The notes under the pieces are model-generated. The model searched no databases and had not been told where the DNA came from. It saw only the letters and a program-made list of their open reading frames with translations. Made by a program: the position numbers and the translations under genes. This document shows positions 1 to 7,737 of a stretch of DNA of 10,427 bases, piece by piece; position 1 is the stretch's first letter; each line of letters opens with the position of its first letter. This stretch comes from an uncultured Anaerolineaceae bacterium (lineage in GTDB: Bacteria > Chloroflexota > Anaerolineae > Anaerolineales > Anaerolineaceae): assembly GCA_937894825.1 (NCBI GenBank), contig CALCQT010000353.1, positions 1-10,427 of the forward strand, in the 5' to 3' direction.

Positions 1-630
1 AGCCGGCGGTCGTCCTGCTGCTGATGAACCAGATAGCGAGGAAGACGAAAATCATCACCAGCCCGTTGGTGTGAAAATCGCCCCATTTGGGAAGCCAGCC
101 GTTACGGGTGATCAATGGCGTTTGCGGATGGTTGGCGTTCGGTTCGAACAACGGATAAGTAATGGCCCACAGCGTCAGATAATTTGCGATCATGTTCAGC
201 ATCAGCGTGGTGATGAACTCATCCATGCTGAAAAGCTGTTTGAACAACGCAGCGATGCCGGACCACAGCGCTCCGCCCAACATGGAAAGAATCAGCAGAA
301 ACGGGATCATCAGAACGGGAGGCAGATCGACATAAATCCCACCGATGATCCCGTTCTGATGATGGTAGCGAATAGTGCGCCGATGAGTAATTGACCAGGT
401 TGCCCCAGATTGGTCGGTCCGGAAGCGAACGCCAATGAGGCGGAAAGCCCGGTCAGCACCAACGGAACGGCATTACGGAGCGTTGTCGAAAAAGAATACA
501 GATTTCCGAGTGAATAATTGAACAGTGCGGCGTAGGTTTCGACGGGGTCATACCCCTGGAACAACATGACGAAAGCGCCCAACAGGAGGGCGGCCAATAC
601 CCCGGCCAGATTAATGATGAGTTTCTGCAT
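1..630 (-). pseudogene. BMP-family ABC transporter permease, frameshifted, and cut by the left window edge
   Basis: Inner-membrane permease of the BPD_transp_2 family (NupP/YufP type), which would form the channel for the substrate delivered by the lipoprotein at 2260-3288. The start ATG at 630 has a GGAGGT Shine-Dalgarno lying inside the end of the ATPase gene, with a 20-nt overlap. The first ~90 residues look normal: an N-terminal membrane helix ([16 protein letters not shown]) and the family motif [18 protein letters not shown]. The frame then runs into TGA at 310-312. Reading resumes one frame over, from 343 leftwards, as good permease sequence: hydrophobic [17 protein letters not shown], then FSMDEFITTLMLNMIANYL, which matches the conserved 'E-ITTLMLN' segment, and it continues off the edge. 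Removing 14 nt (344-357) joins the two parts exactly. The frame break is seen directly. Whether it is a true mutation or a sequencing or assembly error cannot be told from one sequence. Confidence 0.85.
306..363. repeat. 15-bp perfect inverted repeat inside the permease gene, at the frameshift
   Basis: The arms 306-320 (atcatcagaacggga) and 349-363 are exact reverse complements separated by 28 bp. One arm contains most of the 14 surplus bases that break the permease frame. The other arm lies in sequence that is in frame and typical of the family, so it is probably the ancestral copy. This suggests the insertion was copied from the opposite arm. Confidence 0.8.
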
Positions 631-2161
631 GGCTCGGACCTCCTTCCAACATCAGCATGCCGACTTCATTCAATGTTGTGTTTTCAGTTTTGAGGTCAGC
701 AATGATTTTTCCGCGGTGCAGCACGTAAATCCGATCGGTGATGCGGAACAGTTCCTCCAGATCAGACGATAACAGCAAAATGGCATGGCCTTCGTCCCGC
801 ATCTGCAGGATCTGCCGGTGAATGTATTCGATGGAGCCGACATCCAATCCGCGCGAAGGCTGGTCCAGCAATAAGAAAGGAGTGTCCAGTTTAAACTCAC
901 GCCCCAATATGACTTTTTGCTGATTTCCGCCGGAAAGCGAACGAATCTCCGCCTCCGGACGATCCATCTGAATGTCAAACTCCTTCCGGAGCCGCTCCGT
1001 AAAGTTGTCGATAGCGAGATCGTCGAGGACGGATCCCCGAACGCGAGTCAGCTGCGGATTCAAGCGGTGATGGGTCATGATGGCGTTTTCTTTGATCGAA
1101 GCGGTCAGGCTGGTTCCCATGGCTGCCCGATCCTGAGAGACAAAGGCGATTTTCTTCCGCCGTTCAAGGATCGACACATGCGTCAGATCTTGACCCTGCA
1201 CCGAAATCTTTCCCCGGTCAACCGGAATCAATCCCATGATGGCTTTGACCAGTTCCTGCTGCCCGTTCCCTTCCACCCCGGCCACCCCGGCGACCTCTCC
1301 GGCCCGCACCTGGATATGAATGTCATCCAGCACACGTTTCGCTTTCTGAGCGAGCGTGATGCCGGATATTTCAAACGCAATTGATCCCGGGTGCTGTGTT
1401 TTACGGACAGGCTCAAAAATGATTTCTCTGCCAACCATCATCTGCGCCAGTGAGCGCATGGTGAGTGTTTCCGTGTCCACAGTGGCGATCTTCTTCCCTT
1501 TGCGCAGGACAGTCGTCCGGTCGCTGAGATCCAGCACTTCATCCAGATGATGAGAGATATAAACGATCGTACAGCCTTCTTTGCGCAGATTTCGCAATTC
1601 GGTGAATAACTGCGGAATTTCCTGCGGCGTCAATACGGACGTCGGTTCATCGAGGATCAAAAAAGTGACTTTCCGGTAGAGTAATTTCAGAATTTCCACT
1701 TTTTGCCGGGCTGCCACGGAGATATCGGCTACCTTGGCGTCCGGATTCAGGTTGAACTGAAAAGCTTCGATCTGCTTTTGAACCAGCTCTCTGGCTTTCT
1801 TCCGGTCGATTTGACCGAAAAGGGACACCGGTTCGTACCCCAGGATGATATTTTCCCAGATCGTGTACTGTGGAACCAGCAGAATCTCCTGATGCACCAT
1901 GCCAATTCCGTGTGCCGTGGCCTCAGCGGGGGTGTTGAAGCGGACTGCTTTTCCGCGATGGACGATCTCGCCGGAATTCGCGGGGATCATCCCATAAAGG
2001 ATTTTCATCAGGGTTGATTTTCCGGCGCCATTTTCACCGACGACGGCATGGATTTCACCTTGACGGAAAGTGACGCTGACGTCGTCCAGGGCGACGACGT
2101 TTGGCGGAAAGACTTTGACGATATGGTCCATTGCAATAATATCTTGCATTGGCAATTCCAT
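611..2161 (-). CDS. ABC transporter double ATP-binding protein for BMP-type (nucleoside/sugar) uptake
   Basis: Cytoplasmic ATPase with two fused nucleotide-binding domains (NupO/YufO/RbsA type) that powers uptake with the adjoining lipoprotein and permeases. With the ATG at 2161 it is 516 residues, the usual family size. The frame opens as far as a GTG at 2227, but those ~22 residues do not look like family sequence; an ATG at 2149 is also possible. No start has a strong Shine-Dalgarno. Domain 1 has Walker [10 protein letters not shown] (42-50), a weak signature SVAARQ in place of the family's SVGxxQ, and Walker [15 protein letters not shown]. Domain 2 has a Walker A remnant [10 protein letters not shown] without GKS/T, an intact signature LSGGNQQKV, and Walker [12 protein letters not shown] with Gln for the catalytic Glu. 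One competent ATP site (Walker A1 with signature 2) is therefore expected. The gene follows the lipoprotein after 98 nt and overlaps the permease by 20 nt. The exact substrate is unknown. Confidence 0.93.
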   Translation of the reverse strand: MELPMQDIIAMDHIVKVFPPNVVALDDVSVTFRQGEIHAVVGENGAGKSTLMKILYGMIPANSGEIVHRGKAVRFNTPAEATAHGIGMVHQEILLVPQYTIWENIILGYEPVSLFGQIDRKKARELVQKQIEAFQFNLNPDAKVADISVAARQKVEILKLLYRKVTFLILDEPTSVLTPQEIPQLFTELRNLRKEGCTIVYISHHLDEVLDLSDRTTVLRKGKKIATVDTETLTMRSLAQMMVGREIIFEPVRKTQHPGSIAFEISGITLAQKAKRVLDDIHIQVRAGEVAGVAGVEGNGQQELVKAIMGLIPVDRGKISVQGQDLTHVSILERRKKIAFVSQDRAAMGTSLTASIKENAIMTHHRLNPQLTRVRGSVLDDLAIDNFTERLRKEFDIQMDRPEAEIRSLSGGNQQKVILGREFKLDTPFLLLDQPSRGLDVGSIEYIHRQILQMRDEGHAILLLSSDLEELFRITDRIYVLHRGKIIADLKTENTTLNEVGMLMLEGGPSHAETHH

Positions 2162-2246
2162 TTCTTCGAAAAGACCTTTTTCGAATCTTATATAGAAAAG
2201 AGTGCTCCGGACATCTGCGCGAGGCACCCTTTTCTCTGACGGTAAA

Positions 2247-2271
2247 ACAGGCTTACAAATTATTCGCCTGT
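2247..2271 (-). terminator. Weak intercistronic hairpin between lipoprotein and ATPase genes (attenuator or RNA stabiliser)
   Basis: ACAGGC and GCCTGT arms (6 bp, 13-nt loop) span the lipoprotein stop codon; in the minus direction they are followed by TTTT. The stem is short, so full termination is unlikely. Partial termination or 3'-end protection would fit the usual excess of binding protein over ATPase. This is inference from position and shape only. Confidence 0.35.
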
Positions 2272-3288
2272 GTAAATTTCAACTTCCAGTTTTCCGTCAA
2301 TGATATCCTGACGCAGTGCATCCACTTTTTCGATGATATTTTGCGGAAGAACATCATTGTTGCCTTCAAAGACGACATCCACCGCTTTGGTTTCCAGACC
2401 GTAAGCGAGGATTGCTCCCGGAACATAGGTCTTGTCTTCGATGGTCTTAAAAACGTTCAGGATGGCCATGCCAACGTCTTTGATATCGGAGGCAACCACA
2501 TGCCCCGGCACGATGGCGTTCTGGTTTGTGTCGACGCCGATGGAATATAAACCGCGCTCTTCAGAAGCCTGCAGGACGCCCATACCTGCGGCCGAGGCAA
2601 CCTGGAAAACAACATCGGCGCCCAGATCATAAAGCTGCAGCGCGGATTGTTTGGCTTTGGCGGTGTCTTCCCAATCGCCCAGGTATTTCCGTTCGACTTT
2701 GATCTCAGGATCAATATAATGTGCGCCATTTTCATAGGCGAAAAGGAATGCGTTAACGACCGGGTCGACGTCGCCGCCGACTACGCCGATCAGTTTTTCT
2801 TCGTTAACGTTCGGGATGGACAGGTCTGTTGTGAGCATGCCCGCGACAACACCGGTCAGAAAAGCGCTTTCTTCCTCAATGAAGTCAACCGAGGTGATGG
2901 TCTTTCCTTCATTTTCGACAATCGTGTCCAGATTGACAAAGGTCTTTTCAGGATATTTGTCCGCATATTCAGCCAGCGTGTCTTCAAAGCCGTACGAGAT
3001 CACAAAGATGATGTCCGCATATCCGGTTGCAGCCTCAAGCGCGGGTTCGTATTTTCCAGCGTCAAATCCACATTCGATCGTGCGGATTTCATATCCGTAA
3101 GTATCCCGCAGTGTGTCCATTCCCAGCTGCCCGGAATCGTAGAACGCGTTATCTCCCAATGACCCGTTGATAACATAAACAGCCCGCTTTTGCGGAGTCT
3201 CTTCTTTTGCTTTCGGGGTGCAGGCAGCGAAGGCGATTCCAATGAGTAAAACCAGACTGACCAATAGAACGATTTTCCTGTGTTTCAT
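2260..3288 (-). CDS. BMP-family (PnrA/Med-like) substrate-binding lipoprotein
   Basis: Extracytoplasmic solute-binding protein of the Bmp/PnrA family, whose studied members bind purine nucleosides; other ligands are possible. The ATG at 3288 is chosen over an in-frame upstream start because it has a clean GAAGGAG Shine-Dalgarno 6-7 nt upstream and begins the signal peptide directly. The protein is 342 residues. Residues 1-22 are a lipoprotein signal peptide: MKHRK, a hydrophobic core, then lipobox FAAC with Cys23 as the lipidated residue. Family landmarks follow: [18 protein letters not shown] near the mature N-terminus, [39 protein letters not shown], and [17 protein letters not shown] with the following IGVDTNQN, which lie around the ligand cleft. 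It is first in the operon, with the ATPase and permease downstream. A TATAAT box and a terminator for the preceding gene lie just upstream, so it probably begins its own transcript. Confidence 0.95.
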   Translation of the reverse strand: MKHRKIVLLVSLVLLIGIAFAACTPKAKEETPQKRAVYVINGSLGDNAFYDSGQLGMDTLRDTYGYEIRTIECGFDAGKYEPALEAATGYADIIFVISYGFEDTLAEYADKYPEKTFVNLDTIVENEGKTITSVDFIEEESAFLTGVVAGMLTTDLSIPNVNEEKLIGVVGGDVDPVVNAFLFAYENGAHYIDPEIKVERKYLGDWEDTAKAKQSALQLYDLGADVVFQVASAAGMGVLQASEERGLYSIGVDTNQNAIVPGHVVASDIKDVGMAILNVFKTIEDKTYVPGAILAYGLETKAVDVVFEGNNDVLPQNIIEKVDALRQDIIDGKLEVEIYTGE

Positions 3289-3330
3289 AATAACTCCTTC
3301 CAATATCCGGTTGTGATTTCTTGTGGTTTT

Positions 3331-3336
3331 ATTATA
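3331..3336 (-). promoter_or_regulatory. Candidate -10 box (TATAAT) of the ABC uptake operon
   Basis: A perfect TATAAT on the minus strand lies 43 nt upstream of the lipoprotein ATG, in the short gap after the 3356-3384 terminator. No good TTGACA-like -35 is found 16-18 nt further upstream, so the promoter may be weak or activator-dependent. Confidence 0.45.
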
Positions 3337-3355
3337 AGCATAAACGAGTTCAAAA

Positions 3356-3384
3356 GAAACCCCGGCAACAATTGTCGGGGTTTC
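3356..3384 (-). terminator. Rho-independent terminator after the isomerase-like gene
   Basis: Arms GAAACCCCG and CGGGGTTTC (9 bp) extend inward through a G-U pair and C-G/A-T/A-T pairs to a three-base loop, so the stem is about 13 bp. In the minus direction it is followed by TTTT. It sits 22 nt past the isomerase stop codon and upstream of the lipoprotein promoter, which isolates the two transcripts. Confidence 0.85.
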
Positions 3385-3405
3385 CTGGGTTTATGGTCGG
3401 TAAAG

Positions 3406-3891
3406 TTATTTCTCTTGCCAGTGACAGCTGTCTCTTAACAGTCTCAGGTATTCGACAGAAGCTTCGGATTCGATCACAATTTGCACGCCGGCTTCTTTGA
3501 CGGCAGGGACAATCCGCTGATATATTTCCGCACCCCGTTTGAGTTGGTCCGGATCGTCGTCATTGCGCCAGAAAGTGAATCCGCGGATCAATTTACAGTT
3601 CAGGATCTTAGCGGCCTCAAGGCAATGGTAAAGTCCCCGAATATGTTTTTCGACCAGATCCGGATTATTGATATCACATTTGAACAATGGCGAGCTGATT
3701 GCGCAGATTTCCAGGCCGTGGTCTGTCGCTGTTTGGGAAATGGTTTTGTAATCTTCAAGGGTTAATTCAAATGGATTTTTATCGTTGACCGAACGGATTT
3801 CCAGCGCGTCCAGCCCATCTTCCCGCGCCAGTTTCGCGGCGATGTTGAGGTCCTGTGAAATTTCGTCGGTGATGATCCCTGTTTTATACAT
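3406..3891 (-). CDS. Truncated xylose-isomerase-like TIM-barrel protein (sugar phosphate isomerase/epimerase family)
   Basis: Relative of the AP_endonuc_2/xylose-isomerase-like TIM-barrel family, soluble proteins that isomerise or epimerise sugars and sugar acids using a divalent metal. It has 161 residues against about 250-290 for the family. The N-terminal half is well preserved: GIITDEISQDLNIAAKLARE, LDALEIRSVNDKNP, EICAISSPLFKCDI, LIRGFTFWR, and VQIVIESEAS with Glu141 at the usual first metal-ligand position. The sequence then passes straight into SVEYLRLLRDS, which resembles the family's extreme C-terminus. The segment that normally carries the Asp, His and second Glu ligands (roughly 100 residues) is absent while the frame stays open, so an in-frame internal deletion is likely and catalysis is doubtful. 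The ATG at 3891 has an AAGGGAA Shine-Dalgarno. It lies 65 nt after the glycosyltransferase gene and probably shares its transcript; it ends at the terminator at 3356-3384. Confidence 0.8.
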   Translation of the reverse strand: MYKTGIITDEISQDLNIAAKLAREDGLDALEIRSVNDKNPFELTLEDYKTISQTATDHGLEICAISSPLFKCDINNPDLVEKHIRGLYHCLEAAKILNCKLIRGFTFWRNDDDPDQLKRGAEIYQRIVPAVKEAGVQIVIESEASVEYLRLLRDSCHWQEK

Positions 3892-3956
3892 GATCTGGTT
3901 CCCTTTCCGTTTTGCGGTTGCGATTGTTTATGATCCGCATACTTTATCACGGCTAA

Positions 3957-5147
3957 TCACAATCGGTCAAGAAGCAGTCTGCTGATGCGCATGCTGGAGT
4001 CCGGAATGCCGATCCGCTTTGCGTTTTGGTGCGCTTCTTCCAAACCGGACTGCTCATTCCGCAGCCATTTCGAGAGCGTTTCCATGATTTTTATCGGTTC
4101 TGTGATGAGTACTCCGGCCCCGTTTTTCACCACGAACTCGGCATTTCCCTCTTCTTGTCCCGGAAGCACGTCGATCAGGATCATCGGAAGTCCGGCGGCC
4201 AGCGATTCGCTGGTGATTAACCCGCCTGCTTTGGTAATAATAAAATCCGCCGCCAATTGCAACTGAGGCATCTCTTTTGTGAAATTGTAAATTTTGACAG
4301 GCAGGTTCCATTCTGTTTCGATCATAGCCTGATATAGCTTTTCATCTCCGCCGGCTGCCATAATGATTTGGAGATCGAAACCGCTATGATTGATGATATT
4401 CAACCCGTTCATCAGGTTGGTGACCCGCTTGCTGCCAACCGCCAGCAAAGTCGTTTTGTGCTCATCCAGACCGAAATGACGGCGCAATTCCGCTTTGGAT
4501 CGGGTCTCGGTCGCAAATATTGGTTTAACCGGAATCCCGGTGGTAAAAACCCTTTCCGGGGCCAGTCCATATTTGATTAATTGTTCCCGCATTTTGTCCG
4601 ATGCGACGCAATAAGCATCCGGCAACAGGCTCAACCACATCAAATGAACCGTGTTAATGTCTGTAATGACGGTAATAAACGGAATATGTTTTCCCTGGAA
4701 AGAATATTTCGTAATGGCTGATTGGGGAAGGAACCGCGCAACGTCTTCAGATGTCCAGGAGGACTCGTTGATCAGATACCAAGTCTGAGCAGGCGCTTGA
4801 TAGAGCGGATAAGTGTTCACGACCAGATCCGGGTTGAAATTCAACATTTTATCCGAGAACGATTTAAATAACATTGCTGAAAGGCCGATTTGCGCCAGTT
4901 GTGTTGGAAAACGTTTGTCGCTGCTTTCGTAGCCGAATTCGTATAATTTCGGTGATCCGCGAACCAGTTTGTCATAGTCAGTCTGTGAATGCCTCAGAAC
5001 GGCGGGGGTGGCCGGATCATCCAGCAGGTTCTGAATCTGTACTTCAACTTCGATTTCTTCTTGCGTATTCAGCGCTTCGGCAATTGCATTGGCGGCGCTG
5101 CGATGCCCGAACCCTGCGTCTGCGGTCAGTATCAGTATTTTTTTCAT
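3957..5147 (-). CDS. Diacylglycerol glycosyltransferase, MGDG-synthase-like (GT28 family)
   Basis: Predicted membrane-associated glycosyltransferase that moves a sugar from a nucleotide sugar to diacylglycerol to make glycolipids, by similarity to plant MGDG synthase, UgtP and MurG. It is 396 residues, normal for the family. The N-terminal acceptor domain opens with MKKILILTADAGFGHRSAA (GFGH, residues 12-15), typical of this branch. VITDINTVHLMWL (160-172) matches the family 'TD---H--W' motif, followed by the hinge region GIPVKPIF (204-211). The C-terminal donor-binding domain shows LLAVGSKR (234-241), KAGGLITSESLAAGLP (306-321) and PGQEEGNAEFV (329-339), the nucleotide-sugar loop. No transmembrane helix is evident, consistent with peripheral membrane binding. 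The ATG at 5147 has a GGGAGGA Shine-Dalgarno 7 nt upstream. It is transcribed divergently from the DUF3842 operon. Sugar and acceptor specificity cannot be read from sequence. Confidence 0.9.
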   Translation of the reverse strand: MKKILILTADAGFGHRSAANAIAEALNTQEEIEVEVQIQNLLDDPATPAVLRHSQTDYDKLVRGSPKLYEFGYESSDKRFPTQLAQIGLSAMLFKSFSDKMLNFNPDLVVNTYPLYQAPAQTWYLINESSWTSEDVARFLPQSAITKYSFQGKHIPFITVITDINTVHLMWLSLLPDAYCVASDKMREQLIKYGLAPERVFTTGIPVKPIFATETRSKAELRRHFGLDEHKTTLLAVGSKRVTNLMNGLNIINHSGFDLQIIMAAGGDEKLYQAMIETEWNLPVKIYNFTKEMPQLQLAADFIITKAGGLITSESLAAGLPMILIDVLPGQEEGNAEFVVKNGAGVLITEPIKIMETLSKWLRNEQSGLEEAHQNAKRIGIPDSSMRISRLLLDRL

Positions 5148-5207
5148 TACCGGTCCTCCCGAAAGTCAATGATGTTTGATCAGGCCGAATCAAAATGATT
5201 TAGAACT

Positions 5208-5242
5208 ATACTATATCCCGTAATTATATACGGAATACTATA
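5208..5242. promoter_or_regulatory. AT-rich dyad and paired atactata repeats in the divergent promoter region
   Basis: Two direct copies of atactata (5208-5215 and 5235-5242, 27 bp apart) flank a short dyad CCGTA/TACGG with a 6-nt centre containing TATAAT on the minus strand (5223-5228). The position, about 75 bp upstream of the glycosyltransferase start, suits a promoter with an overlapping operator. The rest of the 293-bp gap (5148-5440) shows no gene; only the plus-strand -10 box at 5401-5406 stands out. Confidence 0.35.
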
Positions 5243-5400
5243 AAGAAAGGCGCACAGGACCCGGCGGTGAGAAATGGGATTCTGAGCAGTTCCTGACTGG
5301 GCGAAACCTGTTCCGGAGTTATCCGTCGATGATTCATTGATTCGAAATGCGGGAAGAATTCAGAATTGCTGAGGATGAGCTATCAAGTTTGAACTCAGTA

Positions 5401-5406
5401 TATAAT
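5401..5406 (+). promoter_or_regulatory. Candidate -10 box (TATAAT) of the DUF3842/USP operon
   Basis: TATAAT lies 34 nt upstream of the DUF3842 ATG, which would leave a leader of about 28 nt carrying the GAGGA Shine-Dalgarno at 5431-5435. No convincing -35 hexamer is present 17 nt upstream. Confidence 0.5.
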
Positions 5407-5440
5407 AGGGTCATAATTGGGATGTTATTTGAGGATCTAA

Positions 5441-5854
5441 ATGAAAATTGTCGTGGTTGATGGGCAGGGCGGAAGTCTTGGAAAAATCATTGTCGGGCAG
5501 GTGAAAAAAGTGATGCCTGATCTTGATATTTTTGCAATTGGCACCAACAGTGTTGCGACGGCAGCCATGCGAAAAGCGGGCGCGAACTTTTGCGCAACAG
5601 GGGAGAATCCGATTCTGTTGGCTTGCGAAGATGCTGATATTATTATTGGCCCGATGGGGATCATCTCAGCGAATTCGCTGCTGGGTGAGATCACACCCGC
5701 CATGGCGAACGCGATTGGAAAGAGCCGGGCGGAGAAAATTCTGATACCGGTCAGCAAATGCAGAATATTCGTTCCCGGTATTCGGGAAGCAACCTATGGC
5801 GAATATGTTGATTGGGCGATTGACGAAGTTAAACGATTGTGCGGTTCTTTTTGA
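5441..5854 (+). CDS. DUF3842 family protein, function unknown
   Basis: A 137-residue soluble protein of the uncharacterised DUF3842 family, at its normal length. It begins MKIVVVDGQGGSLGK, a beta strand followed by a glycine-rich loop that looks like a Rossmann or P-loop-like nucleotide site. Family landmarks follow: AIGTNSVATAAMRKAGA, CATGENPI, ADIIIGPMGIISANSLLGEITPAMANAIG and KILIPVSKC. No membrane segment or signal peptide is seen. The ATG at 5441 has a GAGGA Shine-Dalgarno 5 nt upstream. It lies 24 nt before the ParB-like/USP gene on the same strand, so the two are probably co-transcribed. The nucleotide-binding idea is inference from the glycine-rich loop; no activity is known to me. 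Confidence 0.88.
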   Translation: MKIVVVDGQGGSLGKIIVGQVKKVMPDLDIFAIGTNSVATAAMRKAGANFCATGENPILLACEDADIIIGPMGIISANSLLGEITPAMANAIGKSRAEKILIPVSKCRIFVPGIREATYGEYVDWAIDEVKRLCGSF

Positions 5855-5878
5855 GCCGATTTGAGGCGGTGCGCTATT

Positions 5879-7690
5879 ATGTATAAGATTGACAATGAGG
5901 AACAAGGGTATAAAATGGCCAGTAATCTGGCGGAGCAGGATTTTAATCGGGCCAGGCGTGCCGCGGACTGGCAGCTCGCGATTGGTTTTTTGACCGGTAA
6001 GAAGAACGACCTCATTGATTACAATGAAGTTCGTTCCCGTTTGAGCAGTATTTGGAATGTTCCGATCGTTCAGAAAGATATCCCGATCGCTTCGATCGTT
6101 GGCTCGGTTTCACGGAACAATGACTTCACCCGAACTTTTTTGCCGAAGATGGAGCACGACAAAAGCCGTTGGGTCAAAGTAAAAGTTGCCAATGAATCCC
6201 AGGAAGGTGTACCGCCGATTGACGTTTATCAGATCGGCAATGTCTATTTTGTCCTGGATGGCCACCACCGGATTTCGGTGATGAAAAGCATTGGGGCTGA
6301 TATGATTGCGGCCAATGTACGGGTGATTAATACCGATGTGCCGTTATTGCCTACCGATTCACCGGATGAGATTATTGTGAAGACAGAACGGGAGGCTTTT
6401 TTACGGTCGACCCATACGGATAAATGGCTTCCGGAAGCAAATCTTGAATTGAAACTTCCCGGACAATATCCCCAACTGCTTGAGCATATCGTGGTCCATC
6501 GCTATTTTATGGGGCTGGATTTTCAGCGTGATATTTCACCTGAAGAAGCTGTCCGCCACTGGTACGACACGGTCTATATGCCGGTGATTCAAATCGTGCG
6601 CAGCCGGGATATGCTGCGCGGGTTCCCGGATAAAACCGAAACGGAATTGTACCTGTGGATTGAAAACCATAAAGCTGAACTTCAGGATACTTTTGGTGAG
6701 GATATCCGGACGACAGCGGTGGCGTGGAAACTGGAGGATCGCTACGCAACCCGGCAGCGTAGTCCTTTAAACCGTATTTGGCGGCAGATTTATGCCTGGT
6801 TGACCCCGAATATGTCCGAGTGGGGCGTCCGGACCGGCGACTGGCGGCAGGAATTTCTGGATAATGATTTATCGCCGCTGATTAAACGTATGATGATCGC
6901 AGTGGCGGATCTGAACGAAGATAGAGAATATCTTCGCAGCGGGATCCGTTTTTCAAAACAATATGACGCCTGGGTGGGGATTGTGCATGTGGTAAAAAGA
7001 CCAACCATGCTTAATTCTGAATGGATGGTGAAATATGAAGCGGAAATGACCCGCATGCTGGAAGAGGAAGGTGTGAAAGGGAAGTTTTTTGCATTGTCCG
7101 GAAATTTGACGAAGATCTTAATCGAACGGGCTTTTTGGAGTGATATTTCTTTGTTTAAATTGAAACATCGTCCGTTGATCCATCATCTGAAACCGGCGAT
7201 CCATGGCTGGAATTCGATCATCACCCGGATTCCCGGACCGATTTTCGTTATTCCTGACAAAATTAACCACCCTGTCCGAAACGTTGTGCTGGCCCTGTCC
7301 CGCTGCCGACCGAGAAGCAGATTATCACCATCCTGCGCGCTGGGCTTTTTCCAGAGTCCCAAAGCCCGTGAAGCAATGTATTTTGCGGATGCGCTTTCGA
7401 AAAGCTCGGGATGTAAGGTGACCGTTGTGATTTCGGGAACCACAGAAACGGAACGTATTAAAGCGCTGGAAGAGATTAAGACGTATTATACGGAACATAA
7501 TGTCAACGCGGAGTATCAGGTTTCGACAAAGGCCCCGGACCAGGCAATTCTGGAGTGTGCGGATTCGATCCAGGCTGACTTGATTATTATGGGTGGTTAT
7601 TCACATTCGTATTTTATGCGGTTTTTCCGTGAAAGCACCACCGATCGGGTCCTGGCAGTCACCAAAATCCCGGTTGTCGTGTGCAAATAG
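5879..7690 (+). CDS. ParB-like domain fused to tandem universal-stress-protein domains
   Basis: A 603-residue protein with three recognisable parts. Residues ~1-165 carry a ParB/Srx-like fold: FNRARRAADWQ, IASIVGSVSRNNDF, then DVYQIGNVYFVLDGHHRISV with D127-G-H-H-R131 at the family's active or nucleotide-binding loop. Residues ~165-330 are a largely helical linker with no known domain. Residues ~335-460 are a first universal-stress (UspA-like) domain: IKRMMIAVADLNEDREYLRSG, VGIVHVV, and a closing PGPIFVIP. Residues ~466-603 are a second USP domain ending TKIPVVVCK. In the second, the usual DGS loop after VVLAL is replaced by 19 unusual Arg/Ser/Cys-rich residues (474-492), and the terminal motif reads MGGYSHSYFMRFFRESTTD, lacking the usual Gly before Ser/Thr. 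ATP binding there may be lost. The ATG at 5879 is preferred over a TTG at 5861 because GAGGCGG (5863-5869) sits at Shine-Dalgarno distance; an ATG at 5915 is also possible. Function unknown, presumably stress or nucleotide sensing. Confidence 0.85.
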   Translation: MYKIDNEEQGYKMASNLAEQDFNRARRAADWQLAIGFLTGKKNDLIDYNEVRSRLSSIWNVPIVQKDIPIASIVGSVSRNNDFTRTFLPKMEHDKSRWVKVKVANESQEGVPPIDVYQIGNVYFVLDGHHRISVMKSIGADMIAANVRVINTDVPLLPTDSPDEIIVKTEREAFLRSTHTDKWLPEANLELKLPGQYPQLLEHIVVHRYFMGLDFQRDISPEEAVRHWYDTVYMPVIQIVRSRDMLRGFPDKTETELYLWIENHKAELQDTFGEDIRTTAVAWKLEDRYATRQRSPLNRIWRQIYAWLTPNMSEWGVRTGDWRQEFLDNDLSPLIKRMMIAVADLNEDREYLRSGIRFSKQYDAWVGIVHVVKRPTMLNSEWMVKYEAEMTRMLEEEGVKGKFFALSGNLTKILIERAFWSDISLFKLKHRPLIHHLKPAIHGWNSIITRIPGPIFVIPDKINHPVRNVVLALSRCRPRSRLSPSCALGFFQSPKAREAMYFADALSKSSGCKVTVVISGTTETERIKALEEIKTYYTEHNVNAEYQVSTKAPDQAILECADSIQADLIIMGGYSHSYFMRFFRESTTDRVLAVTKIPVVVCK

Positions 7691-7737
7691 TTCCATTTGA
7701 TCGTAGTTGATGAGACGGGAACAAAGATGATATCTTT

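Noticed and set aside
71..394. Plus-strand open frame across the permease gene
   Set aside because: It lies antisense to clear permease coding sequence, has no Shine-Dalgarno and no family-like sequence; it is a shadow frame.
2162..2227. Extension of the ATPase to a GTG start at 2227
   Set aside because: The extra residues do not resemble the family, and the GTG lacks a good Shine-Dalgarno; starts at 2161 or 2149 give the usual length.
2647..3162. Long plus-strand open frame (171 codons) opposite the lipoprotein gene
   Set aside because: It mirrors the lipoprotein coding strand and has no domain, promoter or ribosome site of its own.
3331..5406. Shared TTGAACTC upstream of two TATAAT boxes (before the ABC operon and the DUF3842 operon) as a common promoter or operator
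   Set aside because: The distance to TATAAT differs (11 versus 6 nt), neither fits -35 spacing, and an 8-base match in AT-rich DNA can be chance.
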